Below, one piece after another: positions 1 through 8,395 of a DNA stretch of 37,906 nucleotides. Positions within the stretch are counted from its first letter, which is position 1. Each line of letters starts with the position of its first letter. The position numbers and the translations under genes were made by a program. The notes beneath the pieces are model-generated. The model did not search any database. It worked only from the letters and a program-made list of their open reading frames with translations, and was not told the origin of the DNA. Location of the stretch: assembly GCA_002733495.1 (NCBI GenBank), contig NVVV01000020.1, positions 10,299 through 48,204 on the forward strand, in the 5' to 3' direction. This DNA is from Robiginitomaculum sp. Its GTDB lineage: Bacteria > Pseudomonadota > Alphaproteobacteria > Caulobacterales > Maricaulaceae.

Positions 1-975
1 GAGTATCTGGGCGGTATTCACGATATTATTGATTATGCCGTCATGGCGGACCAGGCCGGGTTTGATACGGTCTGGTTCCCTCATGATATTTTTATGAAAC
101 ATACCTGGGTAGTGACCTCGGCGGTGGCGGCGGCAACTTCGCGGATCAAGGTCGGTAGTATCGGCACCAACCCCTATACAACCGATCCTGCCGAAATTGC
201 CTCTTATCTGGCAACGCTGGACGAGTTGTCTCGTGGCCGGGCGGTCATCGGTATTGGCCTTCATACCAACGATATGGTTGAATGGGCCGGGGTGGATTGC
301 ACGCATTTGCTGCGGCGGACCACCCAGAGCGTGGCGATGATCCGGGGCTTGCTTAAAGGCGAAACGGTGACTTGCGATACGGATGATTTTCACTGGAATG
401 ATCAGTGTTATTTACGCTTTACGCCGATGCGTGCAAAAATTCCAATTTATGTCTGTGCATTTGGCGAAGACTATCTGGCGCTGTCGGGTGAAATTGGTGA
501 TGGCAGCCTGCCCATGCTGACGCCGCCTGCATCGGTGTCGCGCATGGTTTCTTGCATCAAAAAGGGTCTTAAGCGCCGCGCCGCACCGCCCAAAGCGTAT
601 GATATTGCCGGGTGTGCCTGGCTCAGCATTTCAGAAGACGGGGCCGAGGCAGAGCGCAAAATGCGCTCCATGATCTCGTATTTTGGCTCTTATCTGGAAG
701 ATCAGGCTTTGCAGTGCATTGGTCTTCGCGCCTCTGACTTTGACGAGATTGCGGCGCTGGTCAAGGCGGGAAATTATGCACAGGCGCAACAGGCCGTCAC
801 ACCAGAAATGATGCAATTGGGTCTGGTGGGAACGCCGCATCAGGTGATCGAACAGATCGAGGCCCTGGCCGATCAGGGCATCACCCAGATCAGCCTTGGT
901 GGGCCGATTGGACCGGATGTGAAAAAGGCAATTTCCCTTTTGGGAAAAACTGTTATCCCGCATTTTCAGGCGTAA
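1..975 (+). CDS. LLM-class flavin-dependent oxidoreductase (5' truncated)
   Basis: The reading frame is open from base 1, so the N-terminus lies outside the window; the first in-frame ATG at 43 falls inside the conserved domain and is not the start. What remains (about 324 residues) has the bacterial luciferase-like TIM-barrel pattern: an early FDTVWFPHD strand, the SRIKVGSIGTNPY segment, DELSRGRAVIGIG, and a C-terminal GTPHQVIEQIEALADQGI segment typical of F420- or FMN-dependent members. Proteins of this class use reduced flavin or deazaflavin on diverse small substrates in the cytoplasm; the substrate cannot be told here. It lies 69 bases upstream of an SDR dehydrogenase on the same strand, so the two may be co-transcribed catabolic oxidoreductases. 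Family is confident, function is not. Confidence 0.85.
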   Translation, partial: EYLGGIHDIIDYAVMADQAGFDTVWFPHDIFMKHTWVVTSAVAAATSRIKVGSIGTNPYTTDPAEIASYLATLDELSRGRAVIGIGLHTNDMVEWAGVDCTHLLRRTTQSVAMIRGLLKGETVTCDTDDFHWNDQCYLRFTPMRAKIPIYVCAFGEDYLALSGEIGDGSLPMLTPPASVSRMVSCIKKGLKRRAAPPKAYDIAGCAWLSISEDGAEAERKMRSMISYFGSYLEDQALQCIGLRASDFDEIAALVKAGNYAQAQQAVTPEMMQLGLVGTPHQVIEQIEALADQGITQISLGGPIGPDVKKAISLLGKTVIPHFQA

Positions 976-1044
976 GTGGCATTGCCAAGCCTGGCAAAGT
1001 GCCGCACATATTTTTTGAAACACAGAACATGAAAAGGAAAGATC

Positions 1045-1827
1045 ATGGCAGGACGGCTAGAGGGAAAACGTGCGCTGATTACCGGCGGGGCATCGGGTTT
1101 GGGGGCGGCGATCGCCCACATGTTTGCGGCGCAAGGCGCGCAAGTGGCGCTCAGCGACATTAATCTGGATGGCGCCAAGGCCATGGCGGAAAAGATCAAT
1201 GGCGAATTTCAGGGCGCGGCCTGCGCCTTTGCCCATGATGTGGCGGACGAGCAAAGCTGGAAAGACGTGGTCGCCGAAGCCGATCAGGCCATGGGCGGCT
1301 TTAATGTGTTGGTCAATAATGCCGGCATTGGCTCCATGGCGTCGGTCGAAGACGAAAGCTTCAAGATGTGGAAGCGGGTCATGGCGGTGGACGCAGATTC
1401 GGTTTTTTTGGGCTGTAAATATGCGCTCGAAGTAATGAAGCAACACAGGCCCGGCTCGATCATCAACATATCTTCCATTGCTGGTCTTTATGCCGCTGGC
1501 AATATGAGTGCCTATAATGCGGCCAAGGCGGCGGTCTGGCTTTTGTCCAAATCCGTGGCTCTGCATTGCGCCAGCCAAGGCTATGAAATTCGCTCCAACT
1601 CGATCCACCCGGTGTTTATTAAAACGCCAATTCTGGATGGTATTGCGCCTGCGGTTGGGGCCAAGAGCAGCGAGGACCTTTATAATAAGCTGGCGCGCGG
1701 TATTCCCATGCGCCGTATTGGCGAACCCGAAGACGTTGCCTATGCGGCGGTGTATCTGGCTTCGGACGAATCCAAATTCGTCACTGGGATCGAGCTGAAA
1801 ATTGATGGCGGTATGAGCGCCCAATAA
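1045..1827 (+). CDS. SDR family NAD(P)-dependent oxidoreductase
   Basis: 260-residue classical short-chain dehydrogenase. The Rossmann nucleotide loop TGGASGLG is at residues 13-20, NNAG at 91-94, and the catalytic Ser144, Tyr157 and Lys161 keep the usual spacing. Asp38 at the end of the second strand favours NAD(H) over NADP(H). The C-terminal segment ending in IDGGMSAQ is typical. The start follows an AAAAGGAAAG ribosome site. It probably oxidises or reduces a hydroxy/keto group on a small metabolite, possibly in the same pathway as the flavin oxidoreductase upstream; the substrate is unknown. A strong terminator follows about 25 bases after the stop, so the unit ends here. Confidence 0.92.
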   Translation: MAGRLEGKRALITGGASGLGAAIAHMFAAQGAQVALSDINLDGAKAMAEKINGEFQGAACAFAHDVADEQSWKDVVAEADQAMGGFNVLVNNAGIGSMASVEDESFKMWKRVMAVDADSVFLGCKYALEVMKQHRPGSIINISSIAGLYAAGNMSAYNAAKAAVWLLSKSVALHCASQGYEIRSNSIHPVFIKTPILDGIAPAVGAKSSEDLYNKLARGIPMRRIGEPEDVAYAAVYLASDESKFVTGIELKIDGGMSAQ

Positions 1828-1852
1828 TTTATTTCAGGTCTGAATATGACGA

Positions 1853-1884
1853 GGGAGGAGGTTTGTTCAACCTCCTCCCTTTTT
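1853..1884 (+). terminator. Rho-independent terminator after the SDR gene
   Basis: A perfect 11-bp stem (GGGAGGAGGTT at 1853-1863 with AACCTCCTCCC at 1869-1879), a 5-base loop and a run of five T at 1880-1884. It starts 25 bases after the SDR stop codon and ends transcription of the plus-strand unit before the convergent gene. Confidence 0.93.
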
Positions 1885-1915
1885 GTTACTTAAGCGGCCA
1901 AAATTTGCATATTTT

Positions 1916-1948
1916 ACCCTTAATTGACCCTTATTACCCCTTAAAAAC
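1916..1948. repeat. Three phased CCCTTA repeats between convergent genes
   Basis: CCCTTA occurs at 1917, 1928 and 1938, about one helical turn apart, in an A/T-rich stretch between the SDR terminator and the stop of the minus-strand gene ending at 2008. The spacing resembles a binding array for a direct-repeat regulator, but the position is 3' of both genes. The role is unknown and chance is possible. Apart from this and the terminator, 1828-2007 shows nothing recognisable. Confidence 0.35.
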
Positions 1949-2007
1949 GGGGATAAGCCTGCGTTATCGTCAGGGGCGTTGCTGTGCTGATCACGGGCCA
2001 GAAGGCC

Positions 2008-2706
2008 TTAATCCCCAAACACCGGGTCTTTATATTTGTGCAGGTTTTCCAACTCTTTCGCTGATCCCAGGTCATATTGAGGGCCGCCGTTGAGGCTAAT
2101 GGATGCCATGGGGTCGCGATTCATCAAAGACACATCTTCCGGGCGGCGCAGTTTTGGCGAACCAGCCTTTAGATACAAAAGCGCATCAGCCTTTTGTGCT
2201 ATGCGTTTGATCTCATCATCATAACCCTGCATGAGATTAATTTTGCGCTTTTCACAATTGACCGGGCGGCCTTGCCCATCGAGCTTCGTGCAGGACCAAG
2301 ACTTGAAAAAAGCGCCCAGCGCAGTTTTGCTCTGGGTATTGCCACCCGGAATAAAGACCAGTTCAGCACCGCGTTCTTCCTGTGTCGGGACCTCGGTCGT
2401 GGTTGTTGGGGGCGCTGTGGGGGCAGGGTTTTCCAAAGATGGCTTTGCTGGTTCTGGCCGCGCTGTTTTTCGGACCTGCGGGGCGACAGATTTTTGGGCC
2501 GGGGTTTGTTTACCCTTCTGTTTTTTCTTATTTTCTGGGGGCGGCGGAACCAGCACCACAAAAACCGGGTCTTCATCCAGCGGCTTTGGGAAGGGCGGCG
2601 GCGGGGATGGTCGGCTAAGCCCAAAAAACAAAACGCCATGGGCCAGCACGACGCCAAAACTGATCAGCCAGATGGATTGGTGTTTGCCCGGCATGCCCTG
2701 GCCCAC
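2008..2706 (-). CDS. Proline-rich, TonB-like single-pass envelope protein, unknown function
   Basis: 232 residues from a GTG start; an in-frame ATG four codons later is an equally plausible start, and neither has a strong ribosome site. The layout resembles TonB: a short cytoplasmic N-terminus, one hydrophobic helix (about residues 11-30), then a long Pro/Lys-rich stretch (about 32-115) able to span periplasm. The C-terminal part (about 125-232) is compact, with two cysteines flanking a GRPVN segment, and lacks the recognisable TonB C-terminal signature. It may anchor in the inner membrane and reach towards the outer membrane or peptidoglycan. It is the last of three minus-strand genes, 74 bases after the 34-aa microprotein. 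A true TonB or a TolA/TonB-derived adaptor are alternatives; I do not recognise the family. Confidence 0.75.
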   Translation of the reverse strand: MGQGMPGKHQSIWLISFGVVLAHGVLFFGLSRPSPPPPFPKPLDEDPVFVVLVPPPPENKKKQKGKQTPAQKSVAPQVRKTARPEPAKPSLENPAPTAPPTTTTEVPTQEERGAELVFIPGGNTQSKTALGAFFKSWSCTKLDGQGRPVNCEKRKINLMQGYDDEIKRIAQKADALLYLKAGSPKLRRPEDVSLMNRDPMASISLNGGPQYDLGSAKELENLHKYKDPVFGD

Positions 2707-2780
2707 ATTGCGTCATAAGGTCAGGCACGATGGGATGGGTTTATGGCAAAATTAGGATAGCCAGAATCTGCCTGCAAACA

Positions 2781-2885
2781 TCAGCTCACAAATATCAGGC
2801 CTGCGCGCACCAGGAACATGAACCCCAGCGTAGCCAGGCACAGGCTGAACAGGCGTAAACCACCGTCCTGGATTTTATCGGGCAT
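2781..2885 (-). CDS. Hidden 34-aa membrane microprotein
   Basis: A small frame of 34 codons: ATG at 2885-2883, TGA ending at 2781. The ATG shares one base with the TGA of the upstream 74-aa gene (TGATG), a typical translational-coupling overlap, and a GGGAGG ribosome site lies about 6 bases upstream. The product begins MPDKIQDGG, followed by a hydrophobic helix (about residues 10-33, rich in Leu, Phe, Val) with one Arg at 27. It would be a single-pass inner-membrane peptide, perhaps a subunit or regulator of its neighbours. No known microprotein family is recognised. The case rests on the overlap, the ribosome site and the membrane character. Confidence 0.6.
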   Translation of the reverse strand: MPDKIQDGGLRLFSLCLATLGFMFLVRAGLIFVS

Positions 2886-3109
2886 CAGATCCTCCCTTGT
2901 GCGGCAGTACGCAGGCGCAAAATTTGTGCGCCATAGGCCAAACCCAACAGGGCAAGGCCAGTGACAGCAAAAAGAACCAGCGGATCACTTGTATCGCCGG
3001 GCAATGTGGCCGCGCGCGCCTGACAGGCAAACAACCAGAAGCTGGCGGCGGTCAGCAATATGAATGTCAGGGTCCGGCGTATCGTTTTTGGCAAAGTGAT
3101 CGGCATCAT
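2885..3109 (-). CDS. Small membrane protein with signal sequence (74 aa), unknown
   Basis: The frame is open up to 3283, but the start chosen is the ATG at 3109 (MMPITLPKT) because a strong AAGGAAGGAAAG ribosome site sits just before it. The 74-residue product has a basic N-terminus, a hydrophobic segment (about 15-33) ending in an ARA-A signal-peptidase-like site, a short linker with PGDTSDP, a second hydrophobic helix (about 43-63) and a basic tail. The layout (signal, short linker, helix, basic tail) loosely resembles sorted C-terminal anchors, but no PEP-CTERM motif is visible. It heads a minus-strand unit of three envelope genes and is divergent from the amine oxidase gene across 162 bases. 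Function unknown. Confidence 0.75.
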   Translation of the reverse strand: MMPITLPKTIRRTLTFILLTAASFWLFACQARAATLPGDTSDPLVLFAVTGLALLGLAYGAQILRLRTAAQGRI

Positions 3110-3271
3110 CTTTCCTTCCTTGAACGTCTGTCTTTTTGCCTGCCTATAAGGGCCGCCATGAGGCCAGTCCAAGGCCATTTCCAGGAAAAATGAGATCGAA
3201 TATGGCCGGGCGCGGCCAAAAGCGGCATAATTGCGACACACTGATCCCGCCACACAGACAGGAAAACCGGC

Positions 3272-4399
3272 ATGACAGAGCATTATGATGTAGCGGTGAT
3301 AGGCCTTGGGGTGATGGGTGCTGCCACGCTCAGCGCGTTAGCCCGCCAGGGCGTTCATGCCATTGGGCTTGACCGTTTTGCCCCGCCCCATGCCCATGGC
3401 AGCTCTCATGGCCAGACCCGCATGGTGCGGGTGGCCTATGCCGAAAGTCCGGTATATGCGCCTATGGCCCGACGCGCCATTGACCTGTGGCGAGAACTGG
3501 AACAGCGCACCGGCACGGCGCTCTTGACCCAAAGCGGTGTGCTTTATGGCGGACCGCCAGAGGGGGCCTTTATGCAAGGCGTGCACACAGCGGCACAGCG
3601 CCATAACATCCCCCTGATGGATGCGCCCAAAGGCTCAATCCTTCGCCATGGCATGAGGCTGCCGGATGACTGGCCCGCCGTGCTGGAGAGCGATGGTGGC
3701 TTTGTGCTGGCCGAAGAGGCGGTGCAGGCGTTTTTACTGGATGCTATGGCCCACAGAGCCCTGGTGCGCAATGATAACCCATCGGCGCCGCCACGGCGCA
3801 ATGCCCGTGGCTTTGTGCTGGAAACCAATGGAGCGCCGGTGCATGCGGAAAACATTATCGTCACAGCCGGGCCATGGACGGCGCACATTCTGCCTGCACT
3901 GGCGCCCTTACTGCGCCTGCAACGCCGGGTGCTGCACTGGTTTGATGATCCCAAAGGGAAAATGAGCAAGACCAGTAATTTTCATCCCTTTGGCATAGAA
4001 ACCGCACAAAATGGATTTCTTTATGGGTTTCCCGCACTGGATAAGACCGGCGTTAAAATTGCCGAACATATTATCGATGATCCGCTGGCATCTGTCGACG
4101 CCTTGCAACCCAACGGCACCGCGACTGATATGGCCCATATCGACCCGTTGGTGCAGACCCATTTGCCTTTAGTGGGCGCGCGCAAAACCATGGCCGCCTG
4201 CATCTATACCATGAGCCCGGATGAGCATTTCATTATTGATGAAGCCCCGGGGCAAAGCGGTATATATGTCGGTGCCGGATTTTCCGGGCACGGGTTCAAG
4301 TTTGCCCCGCTGATCGGCGAAGCCCTGGCCGCCCTGGCCATGGGACAGGACTGTGATTTTCCCACTGCGTTCTTTGCACTGGGACGATTCGCCACTTGA
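3272..4399 (+). CDS. solA: FAD-dependent sarcosine / N-methyl-L-tryptophan oxidase family protein
   Basis: 375 residues, the usual length for monomeric sarcosine oxidase and N-methyltryptophan oxidase. The FAD-binding GLGVMG is at residues 11-16, followed by the family hallmark HGSSHGQTRMVRVAYAES. Near the C-terminus CIYTMSPDEHFIID carries Cys310, which aligns by motif with the cysteine that binds FAD covalently in this family, and GAGFSGHGFKFAP closes the flavin site. These enzymes oxidatively demethylate N-methylated amino acids, giving the free amine, formaldehyde and H2O2. Which substrate is used cannot be told. The gene is followed after 54 bases by an aminotransferase, and lies divergent from a small membrane protein gene. 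The symbol reflects family resemblance only. Confidence 0.87.
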   Translation: MTEHYDVAVIGLGVMGAATLSALARQGVHAIGLDRFAPPHAHGSSHGQTRMVRVAYAESPVYAPMARRAIDLWRELEQRTGTALLTQSGVLYGGPPEGAFMQGVHTAAQRHNIPLMDAPKGSILRHGMRLPDDWPAVLESDGGFVLAEEAVQAFLLDAMAHRALVRNDNPSAPPRRNARGFVLETNGAPVHAENIIVTAGPWTAHILPALAPLLRLQRRVLHWFDDPKGKMSKTSNFHPFGIETAQNGFLYGFPALDKTGVKIAEHIIDDPLASVDALQPNGTATDMAHIDPLVQTHLPLVGARKTMAACIYTMSPDEHFIIDEAPGQSGIYVGAGFSGHGFKFAPLIGEALAALAMGQDCDFPTAFFALGRFAT

Positions 4400-4444
4400 C
4401 GAAGGCGGGGGCAGAACTCATGAACGGGTAAAGCTTGTTAGTGA

Positions 4445-5662
<1,218 letters not shown>

Positions 5663-5690
5663 GGGGCAAGAGCCTACATAAAACCACGAC

Positions 5691-5790
5691 CGTCAGCCGG
5701 TGAAAACCGGCATCCAGTTGGGCGATTGTTAGCGTATTGGGCAGGCCCGTTTTAACACTGTTCTGGATTCCGATTTTCATCGGAATGACG
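5691..5790. repeat. Bipartite REP-like palindromic element
   Basis: Two small hairpins in inverted orientation. The left unit (5691-5717) is CGTCA, a 6-bp stem with GAAA loop (GCCGGT/ACCGGC), then ATCCAG. The right unit (5763-5790) is the reverse: CTGG, an 8-bp stem (ATTCCGAT/ATCGGAAT), then GACG. Both read CGTCA-hairpin-ATCCAG on one strand. The same architecture occurs at 26263-26351 and 37477-37547. It probably works as a REP/BIME-like extragenic element, and may help end transcription of aatA. Confidence 0.75.
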
Positions 5791-5843
5791 AAGGGGATGT
5801 TATAGGAATATGTGTCATTGCCCGGTTTATCCGGGGCCCCTCT

Positions 5844-5906
5844 CCTTCGACAAGCTCAGGATGAGGGGTGCAATAAGTAAGCGCCTCACCCTGAGCTTGT
5901 CGAAGG
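5844..5906. repeat. Long inverted repeat (CCTTCGACAAGCTCAGG type)
   Basis: A perfect 17-bp inverted repeat (5844-5860 with 5890-5906) that extends inward to 23 bp with one mismatch, around a 17-base loop. The arm CCTTCGACAAGCTCAGG is a sequence I recall as a widespread dispersed intergenic repeat in proteobacterial genomes. It ends 10 bases from the stop of the monooxygenase gene and could act as its transcript end or as an RNA-stabilising hairpin. Confidence 0.8.
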
Positions 5907-5916
5907 GTGGCGCTCC

Positions 5917-7416
5917 TCACTTGATCAGATGATAATCTTCCAGATGCAGTTTTTTGCGTGAGAAGATAAAGTGCACCACGGATTCCGGCGACAGGCTGGT
6001 CACGTCGCCGGTCATGCCTTTTCGGTAAAAAGATTTGCAATTGCTTCTTTGCCAAACCGTTGATTTCATCAATTTTCTGATGTTGGCAATATAGGCGCTT
6101 TGCACCTCGCTTTTGGGATTGATCGCCTTGATGGTTTTATCATTTTTGACGGCACAGATGGCCTTCACCGTATAATTGACCATGGTCTGCATATAGGAAA
6201 TTTGCGAGCTGTGGCCCGTGCCGGTGTTGGGGCCATTGATCTTGAAATAGTTTGGATAGCCCGAAACGGTGATGCCTTTATAGGAGACAATTTTGCTTTC
6301 CCATTCATCGTTCAAATTGCGCCCTTCAAGGCCATAGACCTGAAATGAAAGCAGTTTTTTCACATTTGAATAAGCGTAATACCCTGTGGCATAGACAATA
6401 ATGTCCAAGGGAATGTCCTTGCCGTCTTTGGTTCTGATGCCGGTCCGGGTGATGCGCTCGATGCCGCTAATATCAACATCAACATTGTCTCGGGACAAAG
6501 CGGGCAGAAATTTATTATTCGGGATGAGCCGCCGCGAGCCCAGCTCGTAGTTTGGCATCATGTGCGCGCGCACTTGCTCGTCATCAATATATTTCTCGAG
6601 GTTCTTTTTCAGGGTGCGCGCATATCCGCGCTTGAAAAGCTGACTTAATTTTTGCGTAAACGGATAATTGCGAAAGCCGATAAAGCGCGCCTCGTGAACA
6701 CAAAAAATGAGTAAACGGTTCAGATGGCGGATCCCCGGCAGGGTGATCAACCCGCGCTCAACTGCGCTGTAGGTTCTGTCGGAACGCGGAATGATCCATT
6801 CTGGCGTCCTCATAAAGACGCTGAGCCTGTCAACCTTGTCGGCTATGGCGCAAACGGTCTGTACCCCTGAACAACCCGAGCCAATAACGCCCACACGTTT
6901 GCCTTCATAGGAGACCGAATGGTCCCACGCCGCCGTATGAAATTTTGCGCCTTCAAAGGTCTCTGCGCCTTTTATATAGGGCATTTTCGGGTTGGCCAGC
7001 ACGCCGCTGGTGTCGATAATAAAGCGTGCGGTATAGCGCTCGCCTGTGGCCACTTCGACGTGCCACAAATTTTCGCTTTCATCATATTTGAGCTGCTTCA
7101 CCGCCTGTTTTGTTTTGGCATATTTGCGCAAGCCATATTTTTCAATGATGTGATTGGTATAGGCCAGTAATTCGCTTTGCGGAGCGTATTTTTTGGTGAA
7201 GGGAAAGGGCGCAAAAGAAAAGGAATAAAGCCCGGTGGGCACGTCTACTTCGGCGCCGGGGTATGAGTTTTGCTGCCAGGTGCCACCAAGTTCAGCATTT
7301 CTCTCCAGCAAGACAAAGTCATCAATTTTGTTTTTCTTGAGGCGGATCGCTGCCAGCAGGCCTGAAAACCCTGTACCGATAATTACCGTTTCAAAATGTT
7401 GGACATCGTTTTTCAT
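5917..7416 (-). CDS. Flavin-containing / Baeyer-Villiger-type monooxygenase
   Basis: 499 residues. An N-terminal FAD Rossmann motif GTGFSG is at about residues 14-19, a second dinucleotide (NADPH) motif GSGCSG lies mid-protein, and FEGAKFHTAAWDHS between them matches the Baeyer-Villiger fingerprint FxGxxxHxxxW. A late ATGYYA segment is also typical. Such enzymes insert an oxygen next to a ketone, or oxygenate N/S atoms, using NADPH and O2. Substrate unknown. Compared with its neighbours the protein is visibly richer in Lys, Asn, Ile and Tyr and the DNA richer in A/T, which hints at horizontal acquisition. It is flanked by repeats on its 3' side and a palindrome upstream of its start. Confidence 0.88.
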   Translation of the reverse strand: MKNDVQHFETVIIGTGFSGLLAAIRLKKNKIDDFVLLERNAELGGTWQQNSYPGAEVDVPTGLYSFSFAPFPFTKKYAPQSELLAYTNHIIEKYGLRKYAKTKQAVKQLKYDESENLWHVEVATGERYTARFIIDTSGVLANPKMPYIKGAETFEGAKFHTAAWDHSVSYEGKRVGVIGSGCSGVQTVCAIADKVDRLSVFMRTPEWIIPRSDRTYSAVERGLITLPGIRHLNRLLIFCVHEARFIGFRNYPFTQKLSQLFKRGYARTLKKNLEKYIDDEQVRAHMMPNYELGSRRLIPNNKFLPALSRDNVDVDISGIERITRTGIRTKDGKDIPLDIIVYATGYYAYSNVKKLLSFQVYGLEGRNLNDEWESKIVSYKGITVSGYPNYFKINGPNTGTGHSSQISYMQTMVNYTVKAICAVKNDKTIKAINPKSEVQSAYIANIRKLMKSTVWQRSNCKSFYRKGMTGDVTSLSPESVVHFIFSRKKLHLEDYHLIK

Positions 7417-7443
7417 GACCCGGCCCTAAGAATAAGGTTTAAC

Positions 7444-7483
7444 AATACTGCGCTGTCTTCATGGCAAGACAGGCTTCAGTATT
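7444..7483. promoter_or_regulatory. Imperfect palindrome upstream of the monooxygenase gene
   Basis: AATACTG and CTGTCTT (7444-7459) are mirrored by AAGACAG and CAGTATT (7466-7483) around a 6-base centre. The dyad lies about 28-67 bases upstream of the monooxygenase ATG, a place suited to an operator or an mRNA leader hairpin. No regulator gene lies nearby. Alternatively it may belong to the end of the uppP transcript, which runs into this 164-base gap; the run of short G/C-rich inversions at about 7500-7545 is an alternative weak terminator for uppP. Confidence 0.4.
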
Positions 7484-7580
7484 AGGACGCAGACAGGGGG
7501 AAAAACCCTCTATGCCCTTAGGCAATGCCCAAAGGGGGATGGCTTAAAGCGATAAAAATAAGGAGCGCATTTGCGGGCCG

Positions 7581-8387
7581 TTATACCAGTGTCAGGAAAA
7601 TAAAGGCCGAAAGGGCCACACGATAAAGCGCAAAGGGCAACAGGCCGATGCGTTCCACAAGGCGCATGAAAATGGCAATTACCGCATAGGCGGTCACCGC
7701 CGAGAGTCCCATCACCACCAGACCGTCGGCAAAGCTGGCCCCGTTCGTGGGAGGATGTGAATAGAGCGATATTCCTGCCGCCAGCGCCATCGCCGCCAGC
7801 AGCGGAATGGAAATCAGCATGGAAAAGCGCGCGGCCTCAGTGCGTGAAACCCCAAGAGCGCGGGCTGCGGTCATGGTAATGCCCGAACGCGACGTCCCCG
7901 GAATAAAGGCCAGAATTTGTGCAAAACCAATCAGCACAGCGGCGCGCCAGCCCTTGGTTTCTACCGAGCCGGTTTGTTTGGCGTAAGCGTCCGCCGCCCA
8001 TAAGGGCAGTGCAAAAACAAGGCTGGCCCAGGCAATAATGACGGGGTCGCGCAACAGGTCTTCTGCACCGCTGAGATAAAGGACAGCCCCCATGGCCAGA
8101 CCCGGCGGGGTGGCGATAGCGATCAGCCAGAAAAGCTGTGCATTGGGCGAGGAAAAGCGGCCCCGGACCATATCAAGCATGCCGACAAGGACATGGCCCA
8201 CATCCTTGCGATAATAGGCAATGACCGCCAAAAGCGAGCCGCCATGGGCCATTAAATCAATGAGGGCCCCCTGATCAGAGGCTCCCATCAAAGTTGGTGT
8301 CAGGATAAGGTGGGCAGAGGAGCTGACGGGCAAAAATTCGGTAATACCCTGAATGATCGCCAATACAACAAACTGCAACATGCCCAT
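7581..8387 (-). CDS. uppP: Undecaprenyl-diphosphatase UppP (BacA)
   Basis: 268-residue integral membrane protein, standard for the family. The catalytic motifs are visible: EFLPVSSSAHL with Glu17 and His26 (the usual SSSGHL has Gly where Ala25 stands), and PGTSRSG at 163-169 with Arg167. About eight hydrophobic helices are apparent. It dephosphorylates undecaprenyl diphosphate to recycle the lipid carrier for peptidoglycan and surface glycans, and overproduction of this family gives bacitracin resistance. The ATG at 8387 lies 8 bases after the stop of the aminopeptidase gene, so the two are probably co-transcribed. A second ATG two codons later is an alternative start. Confidence 0.95.
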   Translation of the reverse strand: MGMLQFVVLAIIQGITEFLPVSSSAHLILTPTLMGASDQGALIDLMAHGGSLLAVIAYYRKDVGHVLVGMLDMVRGRFSSPNAQLFWLIAIATPPGLAMGAVLYLSGAEDLLRDPVIIAWASLVFALPLWAADAYAKQTGSVETKGWRAAVLIGFAQILAFIPGTSRSGITMTAARALGVSRTEAARFSMLISIPLLAAMALAAGISLYSHPPTNGASFADGLVVMGLSAVTAYAVIAIFMRLVERIGLLPFALYRVALSAFIFLTLV

Positions 8388-8395
8388 AGGGGTGA

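Noticed and set aside
1057-1824. 255-codon open frame opposite the SDR gene
   Set aside because: Exact shadow of a gene with complete catalytic motifs; no ribosome site or domain.
2194-2755. Overlapping plus-strand frames of 174 codons
   Set aside because: Both lie opposite the proline-rich gene; they arise from its low-complexity Pro/Lys codons and show no domain.
5691-5906. Possible CRISPR-like repeats
   Set aside because: The repeats are paired inverted hairpins, not direct repeats with uniform spacers, and there are no cas genes.
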